NCBI GenBank assembly: GCA_002317595.1
Contig: DCHL01000105.1
Location: forward strand, 3,599-20,505
Direction: 5' to 3'
Origin: Lachnospiraceae bacterium UBA1753
GTDB lineage: Bacteria > Bacillota > Clostridia > Lachnospirales > Lachnospiraceae
DNA length: 16,907 nucleotides
The number at the start of each line of letters is the position of its first letter. Within the stretch, counting starts at the first letter, position 1. The position numbers were made by a program, and so were the translations under genes. This document shows, one piece after another, positions 6,650 through 14,334 of this stretch. The notes beneath the pieces are model-generated. The model made no database searches. It worked only from the letters and a program-made list of their open reading frames with translations, and was not told the DNA's origin.

Positions 6650-6688
6650 ACACTTATTATGCTCCATCATCGCACTTTCCATTCCACA

Positions 6689-8020
6689 TCAGTTCTTAGC
6701 AAGGTATTCATCTATTTCCCACTTGGATACATACTCATCGTATCTTCGTATCTCATCCTTCTTGGCCTGAAGGTACTTCTTAGCCACATAGTCACCAAGC
6801 GTACCCATAATAAGGTCATCTGCCTCAAGTGCCGCAACTGCTTCCTTGAGCGATCCGGGAAGAGCCTTAATTCCACGCTCTTCTCTCTCAGCCTCAGTCA
6901 TGCTGAAAATATTCTCATCAATTCTTGCAGGGGGCTCAATCTTATTCCTTATTCCATCAAGGCCTGCATCAAGAATTGCCGCAAAGGCAAGATAGGGGTT
7001 TGCTGAAGGGTCAGGGAACCTAAGCTCAATCTTCTTACCTGATTTCCTGGTCTGGGGAACCCTTATCATAGGACTTCTGTTTACCGATGACCATCCGATA
7101 TATACTGGTGCTTCATAACCTGGAATAAGTCTCTTATAGGAATTCACAAGGGGATTCGTCAGTGCAGTAAGAGCTGCAACATGCTTGATTATTCCACCCA
7201 TGAAGTAATATGCCTCCTGAGAAAGGCCGTTTTCATCATTCTCATCATAGAATGCATTCACTCCATCCTTAAAGAGTGCCACATTTGTATGCATTCCAGA
7301 ACCGATTATTCCCTGTCTGGGCTTGGGCATAAAGGTAGCGTGAAGACCATGTCTCTTGGCAATCGTCCTTACAGCCATCTTAAAGGTCATCACATCATCT
7401 GCTGACTGAAGTGCCTCAGCATGCTGGAAATCTATCTCGTGCTGTGCAGGGGCAAGCTCATGATGCGATCCAAGGACTCTGAAGCCCATATCCTCAAGAG
7501 TAAGCACCATGTCTCTTCTTGCATTCTCGCCGTAATCAGCAGGTCCAATATCAAAATATCCAGCCTTCTCTGACGACTTTGTTGTAGGCTGTCCCTCTTC
7601 ATCCAGATCGAACAGGAAGAACTCGAGCTCTGGACCAGTCTGGAAGGTGTATCCCGCTTCCTCTGCCCTCTTAAGGGCATTCTTAAGTACCCCGCGCGGG
7701 TCCCCGGCAAATGGAGTTCCATCCACAGTACAGATATCGCAGAGGAGTCTTGCAACCTTACCCTGCTGGGGTCTCCAAGGAAAAATCACAAAGGAATCAA
7801 GAATGGGTTTTAAATACATATCGCTCTCCTCGATTCTTGCAAATCCTTCAATCGAAGAACCGTCAAATCTGCATTCTCCCTCAAGTGCAAAGAGCAGCTG
7901 AGCCTTTGTAATAGCTGTATTTTTAAGTGTGCCATAAATGTCGGTGAACTGAAGCCTTATAAATTCCACGTCCTCTTCATCCACCATCCTGATGATATCC
8001 GCCTTAGTGTAGTTTTTCAT
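6689..8020 (-). CDS. glnA: Glutamine synthetase type I-alpha
   Basis: GlnA makes glutamine from glutamate, ammonia and ATP and is the main ammonium-assimilating enzyme. The 443-residue product matches Bacillus GlnA in length. It has DGSSIEGFARIEESDMY (53-69), GPELEFFLFD, HEIDF, GSGMHTN, LVNSYKRLIPGYEAP and RFPDPSANPYLA. Arg62 is present at the position that governs glutamine feedback inhibition in B. subtilis GSI-alpha. The adenylylation-tyrosine region of GSI-beta is absent, so control is probably by feedback and transcription. The frame stays open to 8056, but AAAGGA lies 6-7 nt before the ATG at 8020 and the family N-terminus begins there. A promoter and a leader terminator lie upstream, and an ANTAR regulator gene follows 89 nt downstream. 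Confidence 0.96.
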   Translation of the reverse strand: MKNYTKADIIRMVDEEDVEFIRLQFTDIYGTLKNTAITKAQLLFALEGECRFDGSSIEGFARIEESDMYLKPILDSFVIFPWRPQQGKVARLLCDICTVDGTPFAGDPRGVLKNALKRAEEAGYTFQTGPELEFFLFDLDEEGQPTTKSSEKAGYFDIGPADYGENARRDMVLTLEDMGFRVLGSHHELAPAQHEIDFQHAEALQSADDVMTFKMAVRTIAKRHGLHATFMPKPRQGIIGSGMHTNVALFKDGVNAFYDENDENGLSQEAYYFMGGIIKHVAALTALTNPLVNSYKRLIPGYEAPVYIGWSSVNRSPMIRVPQTRKSGKKIELRFPDPSANPYLAFAAILDAGLDGIRNKIEPPARIDENIFSMTEAEREERGIKALPGSLKEAVAALEADDLIMGTLGDYVAKKYLQAKKDEIRRYDEYVSKWEIDEYLAKN

Positions 8021-8121
8021 GATACATCCTTTCTTTTGTAGTTCATTAAAAATCAAGATTGTCCTGCATACCGCTTCGTGGTAGCATTATACGTTCCACT
8101 GTGCAACATCCCCTTAAACAT

Positions 8122-8166
8122 GAAAAAGGGTTCCCACAAGGGTATAAGCACCCCTTGTGGAAACCC
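8122..8166 (-). terminator. Strong intrinsic terminator in the glnA leader / after the surface-protein gene
   Basis: On the minus strand a 15-bp stem (8152-8166 with 8128-8142) closes a 9-nt loop and is followed by TTTTTC. The stem is continuous only as minus-strand RNA, where the one non-Watson-Crick position is a G-U pair. On the plus strand it would be a C-A mismatch, so the structure is built for leftward transcripts. It lies about 70 nt after the stop of the large surface protein and about 100 nt before glnA, downstream of the glnA promoter. It could therefore be a plain 3' terminator, a glnA attenuator, or both. Confidence 0.9.
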
Positions 8167-8184
8167 CATTGTTTACTGCCTCAA

Positions 8185-8213
8185 ATCATAGCAATAAAGT
8201 AAATGATAGTCAA
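8185..8213 (-). promoter_or_regulatory. Sigma-A-type promoter for glnA
   Basis: TTGACT (8208-8213) and TATGAT (8185-8190) are separated by exactly 17 nt, each a 5-of-6 match to consensus. Transcription should start near 8178, some 12-20 nt before the terminator stem, giving glnA a leader of about 160 nt. The rest of 8021-8237 holds a second TATAAT (8086-8091) with no -35 partner. Confidence 0.75.
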
Positions 8214-8237
8214 TATCAGATTATCTCAAAATGTTAA

Positions 8238-11156
8238 CTAGTTAACGTAAACCCACATACCGTAGGTGATTGAGTCAGCACTCTTAGCACTTCCTGAAAG
8301 GGCAAGTGTTACTGTTACATAGCAAGCACCCTTGCTGTGTCCCTCAGGAGCCTTCAGTGTGAAGTAGTATTTACCATTCGACTTGTTCTTCACATTGTAA
8401 CTTGCCTTAACCTTGTTACTCTTTGAAGCCATAGCAGCCGTCTTCCATACATTGATGTTAACATTTCTGTAGGTAGGATCAGACTTACCAGGCATTATCT
8501 CATCAAAATCAAGAATGAACATCTCACCTGAACCGGTCATCTTGTATGCATGATCCTTATCCTGGCCCCTATTCTTGTCACCAATACCAAGCTTGTCAGG
8601 ATAGAAATCAAAGTCTGCAGGGAGTGAAATCTTCACATACTGCCATACACCCGCAACGTCACCTGATACAGGACGAACACCAAGGACGTAAAGTTTGCCT
8701 CTTTCAATATCTGAAGTAAAGAGTGCACTGTACTCCTTGTTCTTTCTGAAGCTGTCAATATCCTTATGAAGAGCGTTATCAGATACACTTGCATCAAGAG
8801 CATCGAAGATAGCCTGCTTCTTGGTTGATGAAGGTGCTGCAATTGCAACCTCATACTTATCTACATTCTTAACGCCTGAGTAGGCCTTAGGAGTCTTGAA
8901 CTTAAGCTTGAGGCCCTTGAATGAACCGCTCGAGCTACTTACGAAACCTGTAACATCAGTAACCTTGGCTGCCTGGACAGTTCCTACAACCCAGTCTGAA
9001 ACAGAACTGTACTTGCCGTAGTATGCAAGCACTCTGTAATAGTAGATTTCATCAGCTGCAACAGCACCTGAGGCTACTGTCTGCTTGAGAGTTCTCTTCT
9101 TAAATACAGTCTTGTTTCCCTTGTCAGAGCTGAAGTACTCGCCTGACCAGCAGCTTTCTGCATCATTTTCATCGAAGTACGGATTGTCATTTGCATTAAT
9201 AAGAGTTGTACGCTGTACAACATATTTCTTAGCCTTGTCTACGCTGTTCCACTTAAGTGTGATTGCTGTAAGTGTTGACTCAGTCTTAACACCTGTAGCA
9301 GCTGCAAGGTTACCCATCATACATTTATGATATACGCTGCCGTATCCCTTGTAATTTCCATTAACAGGAACAATTACGTAATTGTAGTAGTAACCCTTTT
9401 CAAGTGAGGTGTCCTCGAACTCAAGACTCATACCATTTTCCTTGGTATTCTGTACTGTTCCGATAAGATCGAAGTAATCCTTCAGGGTGTCCTTTGTAGG
9501 CTGACCATTAACTGTAAGCTTTGTATTCCATGCCTCAAGAGACCTAGCCTCATCTGTGAAGGTGAGTCTCACTTTCTTATTCTTAGTCTTAAGCTTAGAT
9601 CTGTAAATCTCATACTTCTTCGCACACTTCTCAGCATCCCACTGGAAGAGGATATCAGAACGTCCCTTAACCTTAGGATAAGAAGAGCTTGACATCTTCA
9701 CTCTGGGGAATGTTACCTTGGCATCGAATGAATCAGAGAATGAACTGTATCTGTCAGTCTTCTTGCCCTCAACCATTACGCGAACCTTGTAGGAGTAATT
9801 AACCTCAGGAGTAAGCTTATTCTCAAGAGCTATACCCTTAACAGCATGATTCTCAGAAACAGTATATACACCATCAGTGAGCTGCAGTGTATCTCCTGCT
9901 TCTGCATAAGTCACACAACTTCCAACCTTTTTTGAAGCAACCTTAACATAAGCTCCCTTTGAAGATGCTCTGTATACTTCATAGTACTTTGTGGAATTAG
10001 CCTGTGCATAATCTGCAGTCCTGTCATAATCCACTAAGATAACGCCTGCCTCGTAGCAGAGACCATGATTTGAATTAGGGCTCACAATATCGAGAACCAC
10101 AGGAGCCTCATAGTATGCAGAAGCCTTTACAGATGCCGAGAACTTAGCCTTTACATCGCCAAGCTGCGCCTGGATTCTGTAAAAACGCTTTGAAGAAGCA
10201 TCGCCGTAAGAAAGAGTATTTGTGTCCTCATATACAAGAGCGTACTTTCCACCCTCATAGAACCACGTGCAGTCTTCAGCTGTGATTGTAGCGCTGTCTG
10301 ACCAATCGTCCTTTGTGGTATCTCTTGTCTGGATCACATAGCTGTAACCCTCAACAGGAACAGCCGCAAACTTAATAATTACATTTGCATTGTCACCTGC
10401 AAGCTTCTCGCCAAGGTCATATGAAAGGATTCTGGCTGTAGGAACAGTTACATATGTCTTGCGAACATTGCCACCTGATGAAATTGCCTCAAGAACATAT
10501 ACACATGCCATATCTTCTGTGTAAGGAGCATAGTCAACAGCTGTCTTCTCCTTAGTTCCCTTTGCAATCATTACATCGCCATTATCACCATACCACTTGG
10601 TTCCAACCTTTGTGTAATGAGTATCAAACTCTCCGTCGTTGTTGAGACGGTACACATTGTACTTTGCAGCTCCGCTAATAGCCTTCCAGGTAAGCTCAAC
10701 TGTAGGCTTCTGTACAGTTCCCTTGAAAGCTGCAGTGAAAACTGATGTGCTGTTCTGCCAGTCATTAGCAGCGATAACATCCTGAACGCTGTTTGCTGAA
10801 ACTGTAGGATCAATGTAGTATCCCTCAGCTTCCTCGTCCTCAGCAGTCTCTTCCTCAGCTGCCTCTTCTGAAACAGCCTCATCCTTTGACTCTGCCTTAA
10901 CAGACTCTACCTCAGCGATCTCTTCCTCAGCTGCTACTGCATCAATCTCCTCGATTTCAGAGCTCTCTTCAATCTTGATCTCTTCCTCGGCGATTGACTC
11001 CTCTTCCTGTGCCTGCGCCTCCTGCTCCTCAATTCCGATAACATCGATATCTGCGAGCTCATCAGCGAAGACCTGGAATGAAGAACCAGTAAACACCATA
11101 GCGACAGTCAGAATAGCTGCCAGAGAACGCTTAATTCTTAAGTGTCTTCTCTTCAT
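8238..11156 (-). CDS. Large secreted protein with acidic segment and fibronectin-III-like domains
   Basis: This 972-residue extracellular protein has no recognised enzymatic motif. Residues 1-31 are a classical signal peptide (basic n-region, hydrophobic core, QVFA cleavage before Asp32). Residues 33-111 are extremely rich in Glu. The remainder is beta-rich and shows repeated FN3-like signatures of the form L-x-W-x(5)-A-x-x-Y-x-V/I-Y/Q-R at about 153-170, 502-519 and 632-649, with likely further domains between (about 250-350, 353-485, 735-845) and a distinct C-terminal beta domain (about 850-972). There is no LPXTG signal, SLH repeat or dockerin, so wall attachment, if any, is by another route. 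AAGGAAGG lies 6 nt before the ATG. It is separated from the acylation operon by a 102-bp AT-rich gap and followed by a strong terminator, so it is probably transcribed alone. An adhesin or carbohydrate-binding scaffold role is inference. Confidence 0.75.
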   Translation of the reverse strand: MKRRHLRIKRSLAAILTVAMVFTGSSFQVFADELADIDVIGIEEQEAQAQEEESIAEEEIKIEESSEIEEIDAVAAEEEIAEVESVKAESKDEAVSEEAAEEETAEDEEAEGYYIDPTVSANSVQDVIAANDWQNSTSVFTAAFKGTVQKPTVELTWKAISGAAKYNVYRLNNDGEFDTHYTKVGTKWYGDNGDVMIAKGTKEKTAVDYAPYTEDMACVYVLEAISSGGNVRKTYVTVPTARILSYDLGEKLAGDNANVIIKFAAVPVEGYSYVIQTRDTTKDDWSDSATITAEDCTWFYEGGKYALVYEDTNTLSYGDASSKRFYRIQAQLGDVKAKFSASVKASAYYEAPVVLDIVSPNSNHGLCYEAGVILVDYDRTADYAQANSTKYYEVYRASSKGAYVKVASKKVGSCVTYAEAGDTLQLTDGVYTVSENHAVKGIALENKLTPEVNYSYKVRVMVEGKKTDRYSSFSDSFDAKVTFPRVKMSSSSYPKVKGRSDILFQWDAEKCAKKYEIYRSKLKTKNKKVRLTFTDEARSLEAWNTKLTVNGQPTKDTLKDYFDLIGTVQNTKENGMSLEFEDTSLEKGYYYNYVIVPVNGNYKGYGSVYHKCMMGNLAAATGVKTESTLTAITLKWNSVDKAKKYVVQRTTLINANDNPYFDENDAESCWSGEYFSSDKGNKTVFKKRTLKQTVASGAVAADEIYYYRVLAYYGKYSSVSDWVVGTVQAAKVTDVTGFVSSSSGSFKGLKLKFKTPKAYSGVKNVDKYEVAIAAPSSTKKQAIFDALDASVSDNALHKDIDSFRKNKEYSALFTSDIERGKLYVLGVRPVSGDVAGVWQYVKISLPADFDFYPDKLGIGDKNRGQDKDHAYKMTGSGEMFILDFDEIMPGKSDPTYRNVNINVWKTAAMASKSNKVKASYNVKNKSNGKYYFTLKAPEGHSKGACYVTVTLALSGSAKSADSITYGMWVYVN

Positions 11157-11198
11157 TTCATACCTTCCTTTCTTTTAAGAAAAATGAACATACTGATT

Positions 11199-11204
11199 AT
11201 TATA
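11199..11204 (-). promoter_or_regulatory. Possible -10 element upstream of the large surface-protein gene
   Basis: A perfect TATAAT lies 43 nt before the start codon. No hexamer resembling TTGACA sits 16-18 nt upstream, so the promoter call is tentative. Confidence 0.3.
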
Positions 11205-11221
11205 CGATAATAACCATTTAT

Positions 11222-11243
11222 ATTTTTGTTTTTTTACAAAAAT
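11222..11243. promoter_or_regulatory. AT-rich palindrome after the acyltransferase-3 gene
   Basis: ATTTTTGT and ACAAAAAT (8 bp) form an inverted repeat around a six-base loop, 16 nt past the acyltransferase stop. It could form a weak bidirectional terminator or an operator. The stem has one G-C pair, so terminator strength would be low. The remainder of 11157-11258 is featureless AT-rich DNA apart from the TATAAT and ribosome-binding site. Confidence 0.35.
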
Positions 11244-11258
11244 TAACAATAATAATTA

Positions 11259-12299
11259 TCATCGGTTTATACGATCACCGATTACTGCGGGCATATATCT
11301 TTTCAAAAATAGAATAATTGGCACAGAAATCAGAATACAAACAATTCCTACAGCCATTGCCGCAAAAACATTGTTATGTCCAACACCTGTATAATCCAAA
11401 AAATCAGCAAACCAGTTGACATATCTGGCATGCACACAGAGAATTGGCATCGAATTCATACCAACAAACAACAATGCCCTCTTGTTGCTAACCAGCTCAT
11501 CAATCGACTGTGCAAGAAGTATTACAGCAGTACTGCCTGCCAGAATCTGAACAATGAACAGAATCCAGTTCCCATACTGAGCCTTCGATAAGCGTATATA
11601 GTCTATCTGTGATAACGAATTGCACTTTCCTACGCAGCAGTACAGGGCGCAGAATAGAACAAGCGAAATAGCAATTTTTATCCACGCATTATCACTGACC
11701 ATCCGGTCATACAGTTTACGCAGAAGCATTGATGCCATTACAATAGCGCTTGCCATAAATGATACATTAACACTTCCTGGATATCCAAAACTGAGCTTCG
11801 GCAAAAAGTATCCTATTGCAAAACAACCTGCCATTTCACATGCAAACAAAATTCGGTTCTGCTTGAATTTATTATATACATACAGCAGAATCTGAACCTC
11901 AATACTGGACAAAAAGAACATCGGCAGGAACCAGAGACTTCCCCCCGTCTGCGCCTTTGTCAGACTGGTCCTCGATGCATACAGGATGTATAGCAGACTC
12001 TTAAAGGAGCAGTCAGAATAGAGCAGCGCCCATATCATATACGGAACTATCAGCTGAAAAAATCTTCGTTTGACGGTCCTTGTAATCTGACTCAGGTCAG
12101 CGACCTCCCATTTCTGGACCAGTCCTGCTAATATCAGGAACAGCGAAACATGAAAGCTGTATATCACAGTCCTGAAATATACCTTTGATCCAGAGAGAAT
12201 ATGCCCGACAACCACCAGGTATATCGCTATCCCTCTTGCAATATCAATATAATTCTTTCGGTCACCAGAAACAGCAACCTGCTCATCGTTTACAGCCAT
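11259..12299 (-). CDS. Acyltransferase-3 family membrane protein
   Basis: These polytopic enzymes (OafA, WecH, fucose-4-O-acetyltransferase group) transfer acetyl or other acyl groups to sugars of surface polymers, usually from cytoplasmic acyl-CoA. The 346-residue product begins with the family signature YIDIARGIAIYLVVVGH (17-33), in which His33 is the expected catalytic residue. About ten hydrophobic segments follow, with a conserved-looking SLWFLPMFF stretch near the middle. There is no extracellular SGNH extension, so it is the short form. The ATG lies inside the last codons of the ligase-nitroreductase gene (10-nt overlap in another frame), and there is no good Shine-Dalgarno site, so it is probably translated by coupling. 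Its position makes modification of the same polymer as the MBOAT system likely. The substrate is not predictable. Confidence 0.8.
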   Translation of the reverse strand: MAVNDEQVAVSGDRKNYIDIARGIAIYLVVVGHILSGSKVYFRTVIYSFHVSLFLILAGLVQKWEVADLSQITRTVKRRFFQLIVPYMIWALLYSDCSFKSLLYILYASRTSLTKAQTGGSLWFLPMFFLSSIEVQILLYVYNKFKQNRILFACEMAGCFAIGYFLPKLSFGYPGSVNVSFMASAIVMASMLLRKLYDRMVSDNAWIKIAISLVLFCALYCCVGKCNSLSQIDYIRLSKAQYGNWILFIVQILAGSTAVILLAQSIDELVSNKRALLFVGMNSMPILCVHARYVNWFADFLDYTGVGHNNVFAAMAVGIVCILISVPIILFLKRYMPAVIGDRINR

Positions 12300-14323
12300 T
12301 TTATTACATCGCTCTTCTTAGCAAGTAAAACACCTTCAGAAACAGGATATCCAAGTGCAACCGTACTCCATACTGTATGCTTCTCTGGAATCCCGAATTC
12401 ATCAAGAACAGCCTCAACAGGAGTTTCATGACGGAGTGTCATCAGGCAGTTAATCCAAACAGAACCAATCCCATATGACTGTGCTCCAAGCATAATATTT
12501 TCAGCAGCACAGGATGCATCCTGACATCCATCGGGATTTCTTGAATCATTTGAAATAAGAATAAGGCACTGCGGATTCTCAAACCCATAGAAATGTATCT
12601 TATTCTTCTTGCTGGCTTCACGAGCAGTTTCCTTGAGCCTTGCAATTTTCTCCTGGTCAGTAATAACTGTAAACTGCCAGGTCTGCATATTATGTCCGCT
12701 TGGTGCATAATATCCGGCCTTCAGCAGGATGTCGATAATTTCCTTCGGAATCGGCTTATCTGTGAATTTTCTGATACTTCTTCTCGAGAAGATAGCCTGC
12801 ATAACAGGATTCATCAGGTCTTCGCTGCCTCTGTTCTCCCAAAGTCTCTTGAGTTCCTTCCTGTCAATCTTCTTCATTGCATTTCTAGGAAGTTCCTGAA
12901 GAAGCATGAACGCCTGCGGAAGCTTATATCTCTCCATCTTTGAGGCAAGGAATTTCTGAAGCTCATCCTCAGAGTAATTGCTCTTGGCCACGACAAAAAG
13001 AACAGGAATCTGGCCGAGAACTCCCTCAGGATCCGCTGCACCGATACAAGCGCACTCTCTCAACCCCTCATACTCACCTGCAATATTCTCAACCTCAATG
13101 GGAGATACTTTCTCGCCACCGACATTAATCAGGTCATCAGCTCGGCCCAGCATATATACATAACCATCTTCATCTGTATATACCATATCGCCGGTAAGCA
13201 GCCACCCATCAACAAGTGTCTCCTTATTGAGTTCTGGTCTCTGCCAATATCCAGACATCTGCATATCACCCTTGAGAGCCATTCGTCCAGGATGTGCTGC
13301 ATCACTCTGAATCTCATTATTTTCTGAATCGAGGACCTTTATCTGAACACACGGCAACGGCTTTCCAAGAGCACCAACCCTTGAAGGGTGATCCACAACA
13401 GAATTAACATTTAGGAAAAGTGCACCGCCTGACTCTGAACTGCCCCAGGTATTATGAAATACAGTATTCGGAAGCAGCTTTGTAAAGGTCTTTCTCTGGT
13501 TTATTGATAAAGATCCGGCTGAAATCTCAATATATCTGAGCTGACCGAGAATCTCAGAAAACTTATCCTGCATCTGATTTCTCATCATCTCCATCGAAGC
13601 CGCAACAGCCGCCATCGCTGTACAATGGTAAGCATTCATATTGTTCTCGACTTCCTTAGCAAAAGTAAAGCCATTCTGAAGTATTACTGTTCCACCTACA
13701 TATAATACCGCTCTAAGTACTCTAAGTGCGAAAGAGTGATTCAGCGGAAGGGGCAGCAGCACTCTGTCCGAATCCAGAATCCCAATTCCTTCGATTGTAT
13801 TTGACAGGATATTGTATACAGACTTATAGCTCAGCATTACACCTTTGGGCTTTCCTGTTGTACCTGAAGTAAACAGAAGTTCCGCAACATCCTCAGGGTC
13901 CGGCATATGCATACTGAGTTCGCATGCACACTCTTCCGAGTCCTTGTATATCGTCCTCAGAGAATACAAATTGCAGGAATCTGCCTCATCGCGCATAGGT
14001 TTGTCTGTCAGAAGGAGTTTTGCTCCTGCATCCTCGTAAATTGAGACCATGTTTGCAGGTGTCGCATTCTTATCTGCAAATACAGCAACACCTCCGATAT
14101 ACTGAATACCAAGATACACCGCAACCATCTCTGGCTTTGAAAGGGCAGAGAACATCACCCTGTCTCCAGATTCAATTCCCATATTCTTCAGCAGTTCGCC
14201 CACACCAACAACTCTTCTGTATAATTCAGAATATGTCAGCTGCTCTTTTTTGAAAGCAAGCGCAACCTTATCCGGTATCTCCCCAGACAAAACCTCAAGT
14301 TTCTTTATTAGTGTATCAAACAT
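12290..14323 (-). CDS. Acyl-adenylating ligase fused to an FMN nitroreductase domain
   Basis: This 677-residue cytoplasmic protein joins two full enzymes. Residues 1 to about 495 are an ANL-superfamily ligase that would activate a carboxylic acid with ATP and pass it to CoA or a carrier protein. It has the P-loop TSGTTGKPKG (152-161), NTWGSSESGG (291-300), WLLTGD (374-379), GRADDLINVGGEKVSP (393-408) and the C-terminal catalytic lysine in KKIDR (Lys485), so both half-reactions look intact. Residues 508-677 are a nitroreductase-fold domain with the FMN-binding SRRSIRKF (513-520), PSGHNMQTW (541-549), a central helix ENIMLGAQSYGIGSVWI and the closing ALGYP. The start has GAGGTGG just upstream and lies 11 nt after the MBOAT stop. 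The redox step probably acts on the activated acyl group. Substrate unknown; D-alanine ligase is possible but not indicated. Confidence 0.85.
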   Translation of the reverse strand: MFDTLIKKLEVLSGEIPDKVALAFKKEQLTYSELYRRVVGVGELLKNMGIESGDRVMFSALSKPEMVAVYLGIQYIGGVAVFADKNATPANMVSIYEDAGAKLLLTDKPMRDEADSCNLYSLRTIYKDSEECACELSMHMPDPEDVAELLFTSGTTGKPKGVMLSYKSVYNILSNTIEGIGILDSDRVLLPLPLNHSFALRVLRAVLYVGGTVILQNGFTFAKEVENNMNAYHCTAMAAVAASMEMMRNQMQDKFSEILGQLRYIEISAGSLSINQRKTFTKLLPNTVFHNTWGSSESGGALFLNVNSVVDHPSRVGALGKPLPCVQIKVLDSENNEIQSDAAHPGRMALKGDMQMSGYWQRPELNKETLVDGWLLTGDMVYTDEDGYVYMLGRADDLINVGGEKVSPIEVENIAGEYEGLRECACIGAADPEGVLGQIPVLFVVAKSNYSEDELQKFLASKMERYKLPQAFMLLQELPRNAMKKIDRKELKRLWENRGSEDLMNPVMQAIFSRRSIRKFTDKPIPKEIIDILLKAGYYAPSGHNMQTWQFTVITDQEKIARLKETAREASKKNKIHFYGFENPQCLILISNDSRNPDGCQDASCAAENIMLGAQSYGIGSVWINCLMTLRHETPVEAVLDEFGIPEKHTVWSTVALGYPVSEGVLLAKKSDVIKWL

Positions 14324-14334
14324 ACATCCACCTC

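Noticed and set aside
8086..8091. Second glnA promoter (TATAAT)
   Set aside because: No -35-like hexamer occurs 15-19 nt upstream. Kept only as a note under the first promoter.
12290..14323. DltA (D-alanine-carrier ligase)
   Set aside because: The ligase motifs are generic ANL, no DltC gene accompanies it, and the fused nitroreductase does not fit standard D-alanylation. The substrate is left open.
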